From a virus: DNA of 64,000 bases. Positions within the stretch are counted from its first letter, which is position 1; each line of letters begins with the position of its first letter. Of this stretch, positions 21,040-29,480 are shown piece by piece. Under the pieces are notes generated by a model, which saw only the letters and a program-made list of their open reading frames with translations, did no database searches and was not told the DNA's origin. Location of the stretch: positions 1 through 64,000 of IMG/VR virus record IMGVR_UViG_3300036402_000062; one strand, written 5' to 3'. Position numbers and translations under genes: made by a program.

Positions 21040-21749
21040 TGTCTTTCGAGCTTCCCGACGTCACCGAGGTGACTTTCACGAACGCGAACACGCGCCCGGA
21101 GTTCCACGGCGAAGAGCATGTCCGCGCAGTCGACATCGCCATGAGGATCAAGGGCGAGAACACGCTGCTGGACCTGATCGAGAAGGGCCTGCGCGAACAC
21201 CACTTCTGCAACCACGCGATGCAGGCCGGGCAGGAGCACCTGCCGGAAGTGGTGATCCCGCTGCCGAACCTGCGGCACCCGAAGCTGCCGACGAAGTACC
21301 AGTACGCCAAGGGCGAGAAGTGGCGCGGCTACCGGTTCGTGCAGGACTTCGGCCTGGGCGAGGAGGCCGGCAGCAACCTGGACTTCACGGACTGCGTGCT
21401 CACCGGCGTGTGGTACGAGATCTTCGAGGGCGGGTCCTGCGAGATCGGCTTCACCGTGCAGTACAACGGCGACGAGCTGGCCGACGACGGTATCTACGGG
21501 CGGTGCGCCGGCCTGGCCACCGTCGGCGATGGGCACGTGCAGATCATCGCGCCGCCGACGCTCACGCTGGTGAAGGGCAAGGGCGCTTACCGCAGCGGCA
21601 AGCCGGATACGCCGCCGACGGGCGATGACGGCGGCGGCGACCTGCTGGGCAGCGGCGATGGCTTCGAGGTCCGCGATCCGAATGCGGGCGAAGACGACGA
21701 CGAGGACACCCCCGAGAAGGCGCTGGAGCGCGCGGCGGCGGGCGGCTGA
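21039..21749 (+). CDS. Acidic-tailed phage protein, possible ssDNA-binding role
   Basis: 236 residues from ATG at 21039 (AGGAG 7 bases upstream). Beta-rich body with a KGEKWRGYRFVQDFGLG stretch, then a Gly/Asp-rich linker and acidic tail (NAGEDDDEDTPEKALERA). An acidic tail beside helicase and resolvase genes recalls ssDNA-binding proteins, but no OB-fold signature is evident. Treat as unknown replication-region protein. Confidence 0.6.
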   Translation: MSFELPDVTEVTFTNANTRPEFHGEEHVRAVDIAMRIKGENTLLDLIEKGLREHHFCNHAMQAGQEHLPEVVIPLPNLRHPKLPTKYQYAKGEKWRGYRFVQDFGLGEEAGSNLDFTDCVLTGVWYEIFEGGSCEIGFTVQYNGDELADDGIYGRCAGLATVGDGHVQIIAPPTLTLVKGKGAYRSGKPDTPPTGDDGGGDLLGSGDGFEVRDPNAGEDDDEDTPEKALERAAAGG

Positions 21750-21750
21750 A

Positions 21751-21906
21751 GTGAACTTCCACCCTGTTGCTCTGGCGGTGGCCGCTGCGTGCGGGGGCTA
21801 CTTTGTGCCGCGGCCGATGGTGTCCGGCTGGGTGTACGTCGGCGCCGGCGGCCCCTTCGGTGCTTACCGGCACCGCGGCAGTCTCGCGGTCACCGCGAGG
21901 AGCTGA
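21751..21906 (+). CDS. Small hypothetical protein
   Basis: 51 residues from GTG at 21751. Hydrophobic N-terminal half (HPVALAVAAACGGYFV), Gly-rich second half. Its stop lies inside the ribosome binding region of the next gene. Confidence 0.4.
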   Translation: MNFHPVALAVAAACGGYFVPRPMVSGWVYVGAGGPFGAYRHRGSLAVTARS

Positions 21907-21908
21907 CC

Positions 21909-22841
21909 ATGGCCTACGAACCTGGCGGGAAGACGAAGATCGGAGTGGACGCCATCCTGGGCGCTCCGAACCGCATCTGGCTGGCGGCCGACCTGGCGCC
22001 GCTGATGGACGTAGCACGCAGCGCGGTGCCGGCTTACCTTGATCGGCCGATCCGCCATGGGCTGATCTTTCGCAGCGTGGAGACGGGCGCCCCGCGCTAC
22101 GCGGGCACAGCATTCGCGCCCGCTCCTTCCCGCAATGCGATCCACGTGCCAACGTTCGGCAAGGATGCGGCTGCGGCTGCGGCGGACTCAGTAGGGGCCG
22201 AGTCGAAGCACGCGCGTCAGCCCGGCCCGTCCGGGTTCGTGCCGCCGAAGATGACGGCGCCGCGGGTGGGCAGCGACATCCCGGCGCCGTCGCGCGCACC
22301 AGGGCCGCCGCCAACGGGGCAGAAGCTGTGCGCCGGCTGCACGCGGGACATCTGCCGGGAGAAGGGCTGCTGGTCCCAGCGGGCGAACCAGCTGATCGAG
22401 CCTCGCGCGCCGGCGGCCGCGAGCCCGGCGCCAGCTCCTACCGTGGCGCCCACGCCAGCACCTACGGCGGCGCCGACACCAGCGCCCACGCCGCCGGCGG
22501 TGACGCCCGCGCCGACCGAGGCGCCGCAGACGATCACCGTCGTCAACAACACGCCCGGAGTCATCAAGGTGGAAGAGCGTTGGGTCGACGGCGAGCTGGT
22601 CCTGCTGGTCCGCACGCCGGAAACGCCAGCCGCCCCAGCGGAGCAAGCCGCGGCCGAAGCGGGCGCAGCCGAGCCCGAGCCCTTCGATGTGTTGTTCTCG
22701 ATCATGACCGGCGAGGTGGTGTTCCAAGGCATCGAGCCGAACGAGGACGGCAGCTTCTCGCTCTCGGCCGAACGGCAGGAGCTGGTGCGCGACAAGTTCA
22801 ACGCCATGCGGTCGCGGCTGGCGTGGATGGGGCCGACATGA
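21909..22841 (+). CDS. Hypothetical protein with Pro/Ala/Thr-repeat hinge
   Basis: 310 residues from ATG at 21909 (AGGAG before it). An N-terminal domain, a Cys group CAGCTRDICREKGCW near 150, an extended PAPTxAP-type repeat hinge (about 175-215), then a beta-rich domain (TITVVNNTPGVIKVEERWVDGELVLLV) and an acidic C-terminal part. Could be a DNA-repair or structural adaptor; unknown. Confidence 0.6.
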   Translation: MAYEPGGKTKIGVDAILGAPNRIWLAADLAPLMDVARSAVPAYLDRPIRHGLIFRSVETGAPRYAGTAFAPAPSRNAIHVPTFGKDAAAAAADSVGAESKHARQPGPSGFVPPKMTAPRVGSDIPAPSRAPGPPPTGQKLCAGCTRDICREKGCWSQRANQLIEPRAPAAASPAPAPTVAPTPAPTAAPTPAPTPPAVTPAPTEAPQTITVVNNTPGVIKVEERWVDGELVLLVRTPETPAAPAEQAAAEAGAAEPEPFDVLFSIMTGEVVFQGIEPNEDGSFSLSAERQELVRDKFNAMRSRLAWMGPT

Positions 22842-23362
22842 GCAGACTCATCCTCGCGCTCGATCCCGGCACGACGCAGACCGGCTGGGTCTTCTACGAA
22901 AGCGGCCGTGTTGTCGCCAGCGGCGTCTCGCTGAACGCGGAAATGCTGCGAGTCGTGGCAAGCCACAAGGATGCGTACGACGCAGGCTGTTCGCGGCAGG
23001 GACCGGAGGCCGACACCCTCGCTATCGAAATGATCGCCAGCTACGGGATGCCGGTGGGCCGCGAGGTGTTCGAGACGGTCGTCTGGATCGGCCGCTTCCA
23101 GCAGGCATGGCACGACCCGGAGGCCGTCCGGCTGGTGTACCGCAGGGACGTGAAGCTCCACCTGTGCGGCACGACGAAGGCGAAGGACCCGAATGTGCGA
23201 CAGGCCATCCTTGACCTGTTCCCGCGCACCGGCGGCGGCGCCACACCGCAGGTCGGCACGAAGGGGCAGCCCGGCCCGCTGTACGGCGTCAGCTCGCATG
23301 CGTGGCCTGCGCTCGGGGTCGCACTGCTGGTGCGGCACCAGTTGTCTGGAGCACTTGCGTGA
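22838..23362 (+). CDS. RuvC-like Holliday junction resolvase
   Basis: 174 residues, ATGA start. LALDPGTTQTGW at residues 6-17 carries the first catalytic Asp; LAIEMIASYGMPVG near 68 carries the second acidic residue; later KAKDPNVRQAILDLFP and SHAWPALGVAL supply the terminal acidic/His region. Matches the compact phage RuvC family that resolves recombination junctions before packaging. Confidence 0.8.
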   Translation: MSRLILALDPGTTQTGWVFYESGRVVASGVSLNAEMLRVVASHKDAYDAGCSRQGPEADTLAIEMIASYGMPVGREVFETVVWIGRFQQAWHDPEAVRLVYRRDVKLHLCGTTKAKDPNVRQAILDLFPRTGGGATPQVGTKGQPGPLYGVSSHAWPALGVALLVRHQLSGALA

Positions 23363-23679
23363 AAGAGAGCTGGAACCTAACTGCACGGCAGGAGGAAGTC
23401 CTTGCCTTGGCGGCCGCTCACGCGCTGACGAGCAAGGAAATCGGCCGCCGTCTTGGCTTGTCCTCCAAGACCGTTGACGTTCATTGGGACCGCCTCACGA
23501 CTCGCATGGAAGCGAAGACCCGCCTCCAAGCTGTGCTGATGTGGGAGCGCGCCCGGCGCGAGAAGGATGACGCGACGCGGCGCGAGTCCGAGGAGCGCCT
23601 TCAGGCGCAGCGGAATGCCGATTACGTGCACTGCCCGACGTGCGGTGGCGCTGGATTCATCAAGAGGAAGGCGGCGTGA
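23359..23679 (+). CDS. LuxR-type HTH protein with zinc motif
   Basis: 106 residues from GTG at 23359 (GTGA). Residues 6-60 match the GerE/LuxR helix-turn-helix (LTARQEEVLALAAAHALTSKEIGRRLGLSSKTVDVHWDRL), complete but without a receiver or ligand domain. The C-terminus has CPTCGGAGFI, a DnaJ-type half zinc site. A stand-alone DNA-binding regulator, possibly acting on host or late genes. Confidence 0.75.
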   Translation: MKESWNLTARQEEVLALAAAHALTSKEIGRRLGLSSKTVDVHWDRLTTRMEAKTRLQAVLMWERARREKDDATRRESEERLQAQRNADYVHCPTCGGAGFIKRKAA

Positions 23680-23870
23680 TCCAAAGCCACTGCGCGCGCT
23701 GCCGTCGACCGATCCGCAAGGTCGTGATCGTCGAAGGCAAGGGCTATGGCGTGCGATGCGCCGCGAAGATGGGCGACCTGCTGACGCAGCCGGCGGAGCG
23801 CAAGCCGACCCGCGCGCGGCGCTCGCGGCCCGAGGATGCGCGGCAGCTGCAGTTGGAGGCGCAGCCGTAA
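23676..23870 (+). CDS. Small zinc-ribbon-like basic protein
   Basis: 64 residues from GTG at 23676. CARC near residue 6 and a lone later Cys, then a highly basic tail (RKPTRARRSRPEDARQ). Possible nucleic-acid binder. Confidence 0.5.
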   Translation: MIQSHCARCRRPIRKVVIVEGKGYGVRCAAKMGDLLTQPAERKPTRARRSRPEDARQLQLEAQP

Positions 23871-24034
23871 TGCAGACCCTCATCCTCCTCTGCACCCTGG
23901 CCGCCCTTGCTGGCCTTCCGGCTGGCTATGGGCTGGCGTGGGTATTCGAGACGGTCGACGCTCTCATGGAAGCCTACGTGCAGGGCTCCGAGGCGCTGTT
24001 CGCGATCACGTACTGCCCGGAGGTGTGGCGGTGA
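23870..24034 (+). CDS. Small membrane protein
   Basis: 54 residues; TAATG overlap start. Hydrophobic helix at 2-27 (LILLCTLAALAGLPAGYGLAW) then an acidic amphipathic segment. Unknown. Confidence 0.5.
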   Translation: MQTLILLCTLAALAGLPAGYGLAWVFETVDALMEAYVQGSEALFAITYCPEVWR

Positions 24035-24555
24035 GCGCGGCCACCCCCATCCTGATCTGCCCGGTCGTGCAGCTGCACACGCTGCCCGACCAGGAGCGCG
24101 ACATTCTTCGCAGGTTCTTCACCGAGCACGTGCGCGGGATGGATGCCGGCAACGACAAGCGCTGGCGCCGGTTCGTTCGGGACCTGTTCAACGCCGCACC
24201 CGGCGAGGGCTTCGAGATCCTGCGCAAGGAAGAACGCGGCGGGCCCTTCCATCGCCGGCACCGCGTGATCCTGCAGCGCCTGTTCGATTCGCAAGAGCGC
24301 TTCCGCAATCTCGACCGCCTGCACGACTGGATCAAGGTGGGTGCCGGGCACGTCGACTGGATCGAAGGGAAGCCGCGGCCGCGCTCCACCTCGTTCGACG
24401 TGTGCAGTGAAGACGAGATGCGCGAGTTCCACGCCGCGGCCGTGGAGTACCTGGAGACCGAGCGCGCGCAGCGCTTTCTCTGGCGCCTGGTAAAGGCGGC
24501 GCAGCGGCCGGCGATGTTGGAAGCCGTGCTCAGCAAACCGGAGGAAGACCGATGA
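24031..24555 (+). CDS. DUF1367-like phage protein
   Basis: 174 residues from GTG at 24031 (GGAGG 7 bases upstream, GTGA). HRRHRVILQRLFDSQERF and VGAGHVDWIEGKPRPRSTSFDV, then MREFHAAAVEYL, follow the DUF1367 pattern found near ninB/YbcO genes in lambdoid phages. Function of the family unknown to me; recombination or regulation region. Confidence 0.65.
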   Translation: MSAATPILICPVVQLHTLPDQERDILRRFFTEHVRGMDAGNDKRWRRFVRDLFNAAPGEGFEILRKEERGGPFHRRHRVILQRLFDSQERFRNLDRLHDWIKVGAGHVDWIEGKPRPRSTSFDVCSEDEMREFHAAAVEYLETERAQRFLWRLVKAAQRPAMLEAVLSKPEEDR

Positions 24556-24704
24556 CCACCACACGTCCGGCCCGCAAATCCCTCGTGCAGCTCACCTACG
24601 AGCTGATCGAAGCGGACGCGCGCAAGGCCAAGCGCGTGAAGAAAGAGCCGGAGCCCGAGGCCCCGGTGAAGAAGGCGACAGCGAAGAAAGGACGGAAGAC
24701 ATGA
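24552..24704 (+). CDS. Small Lys-rich protein
   Basis: 50 residues, ATGA start; C-terminal half is Lys/Ala/Pro-rich (KKEPEPEAPVKKATAKKGRK), histone-tail-like. Possible nucleic-acid binder. Confidence 0.5.
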   Translation: MTTTRPARKSLVQLTYELIEADARKAKRVKKEPEPEAPVKKATAKKGRKT

Positions 24705-25093
24705 GCACGTGGACCAGGATCCGCGATTTCCTCCGCGGCACGCCACCGCCGCCACCGTTGCGCAATAAGCCGGGGGGCATGGCCTGGATCAAGCCGTTCT
24801 GCCAGGACATGGGCGCTGGCGTGCTCGCCGGGCGGATCGTGAAGACCGTGCGCCTGAACGAGCATGGCTCCTGGGACATCGAGCCAGTCCAGAGAATCAT
24901 CTGCACCGCCTTTGTGTACTTCCCCACCGCCAAGTGCTACGCGAGTCCGGGGGACGTGATTACGTACGAGGGCCTGAACGACGAATCCCTGGAGCCGATC
25001 GGCACCCCCGGCCACACGGAGAAGGACGAGTCGCTGCGCTACCTGCCGCCGGTGCCGACCAGCACCAGAGCGCCGAAAGGTGTGCCGGCGTGA
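24701..25093 (+). CDS. Hypothetical protein
   Basis: 130 residues, ATGA start. Pro run near residue 15, then a beta-rich domain (IVKTVRLNEHGSWDIEPV). Unknown. Confidence 0.55.
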   Translation: MSTWTRIRDFLRGTPPPPPLRNKPGGMAWIKPFCQDMGAGVLAGRIVKTVRLNEHGSWDIEPVQRIICTAFVYFPTAKCYASPGDVITYEGLNDESLEPIGTPGHTEKDESLRYLPPVPTSTRAPKGVPA

Positions 25094-25641
25094 AGCGCAC
25101 ACCCATGAAGCGCATCGCCCCGCTGCGCCAGAGCCGCCGCCACGGGGCCGATGTCGAGCGCGAGCCGAAGCCGTGGGCGGTTGCACTGGCCAGCTCTACG
25201 CTGCGGCCGCTGCAGGTGCCGAGCTATGCGGGCAGCACCAGCGGCCGAGCGGTGGCGAAGTCGAAGGCCTATCGGGACCGCGCACTGTTGGACATGGCGG
25301 AGAACCGACCCTGCCTGTTGCTCGTGCCAGGCGTCTGCAATCATCGTGTCGACACCACCGTCGCCTGCCATAGCAACCTGGGCATCCATGGCAAGGCCGG
25401 CGCGCGCAAGGCTGACGACTGTCACTCCGTGCATGGCTGCAGCGCTTGCCACGCTTGGCTCGACACGGACCGCACCGCGCCGGCCGCATTGAAGGAACGC
25501 GTTTACATGGAGGCGCACCTGCGGATGGTGCTGGTGTGGCGCCAAGTCGGGGTGGATGCAGCGGAGCCGGAGCGATTCAGGAGCGCGGCGCGGCGGGCCC
25601 TGGAGCACCTCAACGCGACACCGATCGGAGACACGCCGTGA
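25090..25641 (+). CDS. YbcO-like nuclease (DUF1364)
   Basis: 183 residues from GTG at 25090. The core PCLLLVPGVCNHRVDTTVAC, then KADDCHSVHGCSACHAWLD matches the YbcO/DUF1364 pattern (C..C..H...C..CH), a phage nuclease family with a zinc-bound HNH-like site. An N-terminal basic extension (MKRIAPLRQSRRHG) may bind DNA. In lambdoid phages it lies in the nin region, as here between replication genes and the Q-like regulator. Confidence 0.75.
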   Translation: MKRTPMKRIAPLRQSRRHGADVEREPKPWAVALASSTLRPLQVPSYAGSTSGRAVAKSKAYRDRALLDMAENRPCLLLVPGVCNHRVDTTVACHSNLGIHGKAGARKADDCHSVHGCSACHAWLDTDRTAPAALKERVYMEAHLRMVLVWRQVGVDAAEPERFRSAARRALEHLNATPIGDTP

Positions 25642-26069
25642 AGCCAGTCATGCAGACCGTCACCGGAACGTCAGGCAACTGCATGTCCGCCTGCCTCGCG
25701 TCCATTCTGGAACTGCCCATCGAGGCGGTGCCGAACTTCTGCGAGGTCGGCAGTGACGACTCGGAATGGTGGAACGCCTGTCGCTCCTTTCTGCGGCAGT
25801 TCGGGCTGGGCATCATCACGCTCACGTTCGACAACCCGGCGCAGTGGACGCATCTGCGGCTCGCTGGGTATCACATCGTCAGCGGCCCGTCGCCGCGCCT
25901 AGAAGGCATGCACCACGCGACGGTGTGGCATCGAGGAGTGATGGCGCACGATCCGCACCCCGACGGAACCGGCATCGTCAAGCCGGAAACGCTGGACATG
26001 CTCTACCTGATCGAGCCGGCGTCGCTGCAACTGCCGGCGTCCATCATCGCGGCGCAGATGAAGGGGTGA
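25638..26069 (+). CDS. Papain-like (C39-type fold) cysteine peptidase-like protein
   Basis: 143 residues from GTG at 25638. GTSGNCMSACLASILELP places a candidate nucleophile Cys at about 15; HHATVWHRG and AHDPHPDG near 96-110 supply His and Asp. This layout matches a family of small phage and bacterial papain-fold proteins. Activity is not proven, as some members lack known substrates. Confidence 0.6.
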   Translation: MKPVMQTVTGTSGNCMSACLASILELPIEAVPNFCEVGSDDSEWWNACRSFLRQFGLGIITLTFDNPAQWTHLRLAGYHIVSGPSPRLEGMHHATVWHRGVMAHDPHPDGTGIVKPETLDMLYLIEPASLQLPASIIAAQMKG

Positions 26070-26071
26070 CG

Positions 26072-26551
26072 ATGCGCAAAGCAACCCGCCGCAAGCACCG
26101 CCCAGGCCTGCACCCGCTCGATGCCATCACGGCCAGCCAACCCTTCCCGCAAGCCGAGCTCGTGCGGATCCTGCTGAAGGTGCACACCGCCTTCGAGCAC
26201 CTGTCCCACGGAGGTGATGACGTCGACCAGTTCGACCGGCTCGCCGCGGTCCTGAACGTCGGGATGGTGCGCTGCGAAGGAATCGGGCAGGCGGGCGTCG
26301 ACGTGTTCAAAGCGGCGCAGGGCGCGCTGATGGATGCGGATGCGCTGTACGGGCGCCACCGGCGCTTCGGCTTTACCGGCCCGGGCCTGGAGGCGATGCG
26401 CGAAGCAATCAGGCTGTACGACGACATCCTCCGCGCGAGCACGCCGCTGCAGATGGCCAAGGCGCAGGTCGAGTGCATGCGCCGGGTGCGCGCCGGCCAG
26501 TTCGAGCAAGCCGTTGCTTGGACCGCGGGCATGGAGGCGAAACCAGCATGA
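26072..26551 (+). CDS. Conserved phage hypothetical protein
   Basis: 159 residues. Basic start (MRKATRRKHRPG), then an all-helical body (AELVRILLKVHTAFEHL, MREAIRLYDDILRASTP). Similar proteins occur in middle regions of related phages; function unknown. Confidence 0.65.
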   Translation: MRKATRRKHRPGLHPLDAITASQPFPQAELVRILLKVHTAFEHLSHGGDDVDQFDRLAAVLNVGMVRCEGIGQAGVDVFKAAQGALMDADALYGRHRRFGFTGPGLEAMREAIRLYDDILRASTPLQMAKAQVECMRRVRAGQFEQAVAWTAGMEAKPA

Positions 26552-26796
26552 GATTCACTCAGCACCCAACGAACAACGCCGTCCTGGGCGCACCGCCTGG
26601 GGTGGGCATTGACGACTGCCGCGCCCTGCCGATCACGCGAGTTGAGTTTCCGGACGGCGCGCCCGGCGTGCAGTCCTTCTGGCGGCCGACGGACGCGGAG
26701 CGCGCGGCGATCGCGGGCGGTGCGCTGGTGCTGTTCCAGTGCTGGGGCCGCACGCACCCGCCGGTGTACCTGGGCGTGGATGGAGTCGAAGGATGA
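26548..26796 (+). CDS. Hypothetical protein
   Basis: 82 residues, ATGA start. Beta-rich, soluble, with PPGVGIDDCRALPI and RPTDAERAAIAGGALVLFQ. This pattern recurs among phage small proteins; no function. Confidence 0.6.
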   Translation: MRFTQHPTNNAVLGAPPGVGIDDCRALPITRVEFPDGAPGVQSFWRPTDAERAAIAGGALVLFQCWGRTHPPVYLGVDGVEG

Positions 26797-27098
26797 GGAT
26801 CTCCGCAAGCGAAAACCCCGGGCCGTGGATGGTGTACCGCAACGGTGAAATGCTGCGGAACGTGTTGTGGGTGGACAGCGACGCGAAGCAGTGGTCCGAC
26901 GTCGAAAGCCCCATGGCGATGTTCTTCGGTGTCGAGAAAGAGGCCGTGCACCAAGCCCGCCGCATCGTGGTCGACCAGGCGGGCTGGCGGGTGGATGTCG
27001 ACGCGCCGGAGATTCCTCCAGAAGTCCATAACCCACGCGCGGTGAGCCCGGAGCGAGCGATGGCGGCCGTGCGTGCGATGTGCCAGGGCACCAAGTGA
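26793..27098 (+). CDS. Hypothetical protein
   Basis: 101 residues, ATGA start. Trp-rich N-terminal part and a charged helix (EAVHQARRIVVDQAGW). Unknown. Confidence 0.55.
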   Translation: MRISASENPGPWMVYRNGEMLRNVLWVDSDAKQWSDVESPMAMFFGVEKEAVHQARRIVVDQAGWRVDVDAPEIPPEVHNPRAVSPERAMAAVRAMCQGTK

Positions 27099-27343
27099 CC
27101 TGCGGCAGCTGCACGCGCGCCCAGCAGATCGCGACGCATCGCGACTACGTCGACGCGTGCCCCAGCTGCCAGATCAGGAAGCTGGCGCACATGCCTTCGG
27201 AGCAGCGGGAGCGGCAGCTGGACCTCTTGTGCCACCTGTGCGGGCCAGGCGCACGGGCGAGGGTGCGGCAGGAGCTGCAGGTCGAGATGGCCAGGATCAA
27301 GAACTTGAAGAGCGGCGCTGCCGCACGAAGGGAACGAGCATGA
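27095..27343 (+). CDS. Small zinc-finger protein
   Basis: 82 residues from GTG at 27095 (GTGA). CGSC and CPSC pairs 20 residues apart, plus CHLC later, indicate zinc binding; a basic helix follows. Possible nucleic-acid binder. Confidence 0.6.
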   Translation: MTCGSCTRAQQIATHRDYVDACPSCQIRKLAHMPSEQRERQLDLLCHLCGPGARARVRQELQVEMARIKNLKSGAAARRERA

Positions 27344-27843
27344 GCCTTGCCTACGAAGCCATGGTGTTCGCCCGCGAGGTCCACAAGGACCAGCGCCGCA
27401 AGTACACCGGCAACCCGTACACCGACCATCTGGCCGAGGTTGCCGGGATCGTTGCTACGGTGACTCAGGAATTCATGGTGCCGCCGCAGGCGATGCTCGC
27501 AACGGCATGGCTACACGACAGCCGAGAGGATCAGGACATCACCGGGGAAGAGATCGAGAACCGCTTCGGCGTGCAAGTCGCGGTTGGCGTGGCCCTGCTG
27601 TCCGACTTCGAAACGGGCAACCGCGCCGAGCGCAAGCGCCTCGGCCGCGAGCGGCTCGCATCGGCTCCAGCCTGGGTGCAAACCATCAAGGTCGCCGACC
27701 TGATCTCCAACACCAGCAGCATCGTGCAGCACGCCCCACAGTTTGCGGCGGTGTACCTGGAGGAGAAACGGCTACTGCTGGACGTGATGACGAAGGCCGA
27801 ACCGCGGCTGGTGGCGATTGCGCGTGCGCAGGCAGAACTGTGA
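27340..27843 (+). CDS. HD-domain (p)ppGpp hydrolase-like protein
   Basis: 167 residues from ATG at 27340. The HD pattern fits RelA/SpoT-type hydrolases and small alarmone hydrolases (MESH1-like): GNPYTDHLAEVA, TAWLHDSREDQDIT (His-Asp with following Glu-Asp), and KVADLISNTSSI near 126. No synthetase or regulatory domain is present. It may lower alarmone levels during lytic growth, keeping replication and translation active. Substrate is inferred from family. Confidence 0.75.
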   Translation: MSLAYEAMVFAREVHKDQRRKYTGNPYTDHLAEVAGIVATVTQEFMVPPQAMLATAWLHDSREDQDITGEEIENRFGVQVAVGVALLSDFETGNRAERKRLGRERLASAPAWVQTIKVADLISNTSSIVQHAPQFAAVYLEEKRLLLDVMTKAEPRLVAIARAQAEL

Positions 27844-27877
27844 ATCAACTGCGCGGTCACCGCGCGAAGGAAAGAAC

Positions 27878-28231
27878 GTGAGTCGTGAACTTGCCCTGCT
27901 GCTGCTGGTCATTCTGAGCCTGGCGTGCAACCTCATGGCGCTGTACCACGTAACGCGTGCGCAGCGGCTCCTCGGGTTGCTGCGTGGGCAGATCTCGCCT
28001 CGTCGGTCGCCGCCAGCGCCAGTGCCGCGCTTCGAGGGCTCGAACGTGAACCCGCGTCCGACTTACGCCCGTCCGCAGGCGCCTCCGACACCACCTTCGG
28101 CCCCGCGGGTGCCGCCAATGGCGGACATGGTCTACGGGTGCGACGAGCACTACTACGACGGATGTCCGAACTGCGGACGAGGGCGGCGGCGGCGCGGGCC
28201 CGGGCAGCCGGATGACGATCCAGCGCGCTGA
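27878..28231 (+). CDS. Membrane-anchored protein with Pro-rich stalk and Cys tip
   Basis: 117 residues from GTG at 27878 (AAGGA 7 bases upstream). Hydrophobic helix at 5-24, then a Pro/Arg-rich extended region (about 35-90), then YDGCPNCGRGRRRR. Unknown. Confidence 0.55.
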   Translation: MSRELALLLLVILSLACNLMALYHVTRAQRLLGLLRGQISPRRSPPAPVPRFEGSNVNPRPTYARPQAPPTPPSAPRVPPMADMVYGCDEHYYDGCPNCGRGRRRRGPGQPDDDPAR

Positions 28232-28239
28232 AAGAGAAA

Positions 28240-28265
28240 GCCCCCGCAGATTGCTCCGCAGGGGC
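28240..28265. other. GC-rich hairpin after 27878-28231
   Basis: GCCCCCGC and GCAGGGGC form a stem around a 10-base loop. On the plus strand no T-run follows; on the minus strand TTTCTCTTT follows, so it would work better as a terminator of antisense transcription. Confidence 0.4.
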
Positions 28266-28329
28266 CCGTAGATGACGACGTGAGAACCGAATTCTACGAG
28301 CAACGGCAGAGGCAGGAAAGGGGCAACAC

Positions 28330-29082
28330 ATGCTGGATGGCACCAACGCAACGAACGAACGGCCCGACATCGAGGAGAGCTACATCTCCGCGGCCGGCAC
28401 GTCCACGATGAAGGTGGAGCCGCACAAACGCACGCCAGCGGACCTGATCATCGCCGCGGGCATGTCGACCCATCGCATGGGGCTGGCGCTGATGCGGCTG
28501 CGCACCGAGTGGGATAGGTCGGCCAAGCCGATCCCACCGACCGCGGTTGCGATCGAGCAGCTCGCCGCGAGCCTCGACAAGGAACCCGCAACGCTGGAAG
28601 ACGGCAGCGGCGAGCACGTGAAGACGGTGCCGAACCCGCATGCCGGCCTGGTGCGCGACGCGGTCGACGGCCGGCCGCGGTACCGGCTTCCGCTGGTGGT
28701 GGCGAAGGAGCAGGCCGACCGGTGGCACGAGCACGAGCTGAAGATCCTGCTGCAGCAGCTCAAGACTCTGCCCGCAGTGCGCGACGGGCTGACCTTCTGG
28801 GCGCACGAGCAGGAGATCGAAGAGGGCGTGCACCTGGTGAGCGCCGTGCTCCTGTGGTGGCTGGACCCCACGTGCCAGACCTGCAGGGGCGTGAAGTTGC
28901 GGGTGGTGAAGGGGACCGGCCGCACCTCGAGCAAGGCCTGCCCAGCGTGCCGCGGAACGGGCGAAGGGAAGCTGCCGCACGCTGGCCAAGGCCGCAAGCT
29001 ACTGGCGTACCTGAACGAGTGCAAGCGCGGCGCGCGGGTGGATCTGGACGGGAAGTTCAGGCACCAGCGGCGCCGGGAGTGA
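28330..29082 (+). CDS. Zinc-finger late regulator, Q-antiterminator-like
   Basis: 250 residues. The C-terminal third has CQTCRG and CPACRGTGEGKLP, a DnaJ-like zinc knuckle, preceded by LVSAVLLWWLDP. This resembles the zinc-binding region of phage antitermination Q-type proteins. The N-terminal part is helical with a basic segment (PHKRTPADLIIAAGMSTHRMG). Position immediately before the candidate late promoter/terminator pair and lysis genes supports the role, but the family match is not decisive. Confidence 0.5.
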   Translation: MLDGTNATNERPDIEESYISAAGTSTMKVEPHKRTPADLIIAAGMSTHRMGLALMRLRTEWDRSAKPIPPTAVAIEQLAASLDKEPATLEDGSGEHVKTVPNPHAGLVRDAVDGRPRYRLPLVVAKEQADRWHEHELKILLQQLKTLPAVRDGLTFWAHEQEIEEGVHLVSAVLLWWLDPTCQTCRGVKLRVVKGTGRTSSKACPACRGTGEGKLPHAGQGRKLLAYLNECKRGARVDLDGKFRHQRRRE

Positions 29083-29120
29083 CAATCGACGGCGGCGCGG
29101 CTGCGCCGGGAAAGGTGAGC

Positions 29121-29480
29121 ATGGTCGAGATTCCGTATGCACAGGCTCCGCGCGGTCGGACACGCCTGTTCGCGAAGCTGAAGACTGAGGCGGCGCGTGC
29201 GGTGTGCGAACTGCAAGTCCTCAGCTTCTCCGCCGGTCTAGATCGACGGAACCGGCTGGTGTCTTCCTTCGACGTCTTCGACGATCCGGTGTATCAGGCC
29301 GTGGTCGTGCCGGCTGCCGCGCGCCGCCAGGTGCTGCAGTTCGGCGTGGAATACCCGGACGGCCAGCGCATTCTGATTACCGGCCGCGTGAAGGTGCGTT
29401 CGCCGCGTGCTGGTTCGGCTGTGTGCCAGATCACCTTGGCGCCGGACGTGAAGCTGGTGAAGCTGGAAGCGGCGCCATGA
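29121..29480 (+). CDS. Hypothetical protein
   Basis: 119 residues from ATG at 29121 (GAAAGG 6 bases upstream; GTG at 29079 is a weaker alternative). Mixed alpha/beta, RNRLVSSFDVFDDPVYQAVVVP. Unknown. Confidence 0.55.
   Translation: MVEIPYAQAPRGRTRLFAKLKTEAARAVCELQVLSFSAGLDRRNRLVSSFDVFDDPVYQAVVVPAAARRQVLQFGVEYPDGQRILITGRVKVRSPRAGSAVCQITLAPDVKLVKLEAAP

Noticed and set aside
21909-22841. PAPT-type repeats considered as a CRISPR or tandem DNA repeat
   Set aside because: The DNA copies vary and keep codon phase, so this is a protein hinge, not a spacer array. No CRISPR array was found in the window.
28240-28265. Rightward terminator of the middle operon
   Set aside because: The hairpin lacks a T-run on the plus strand, so only a weak or antisense role is supportable.
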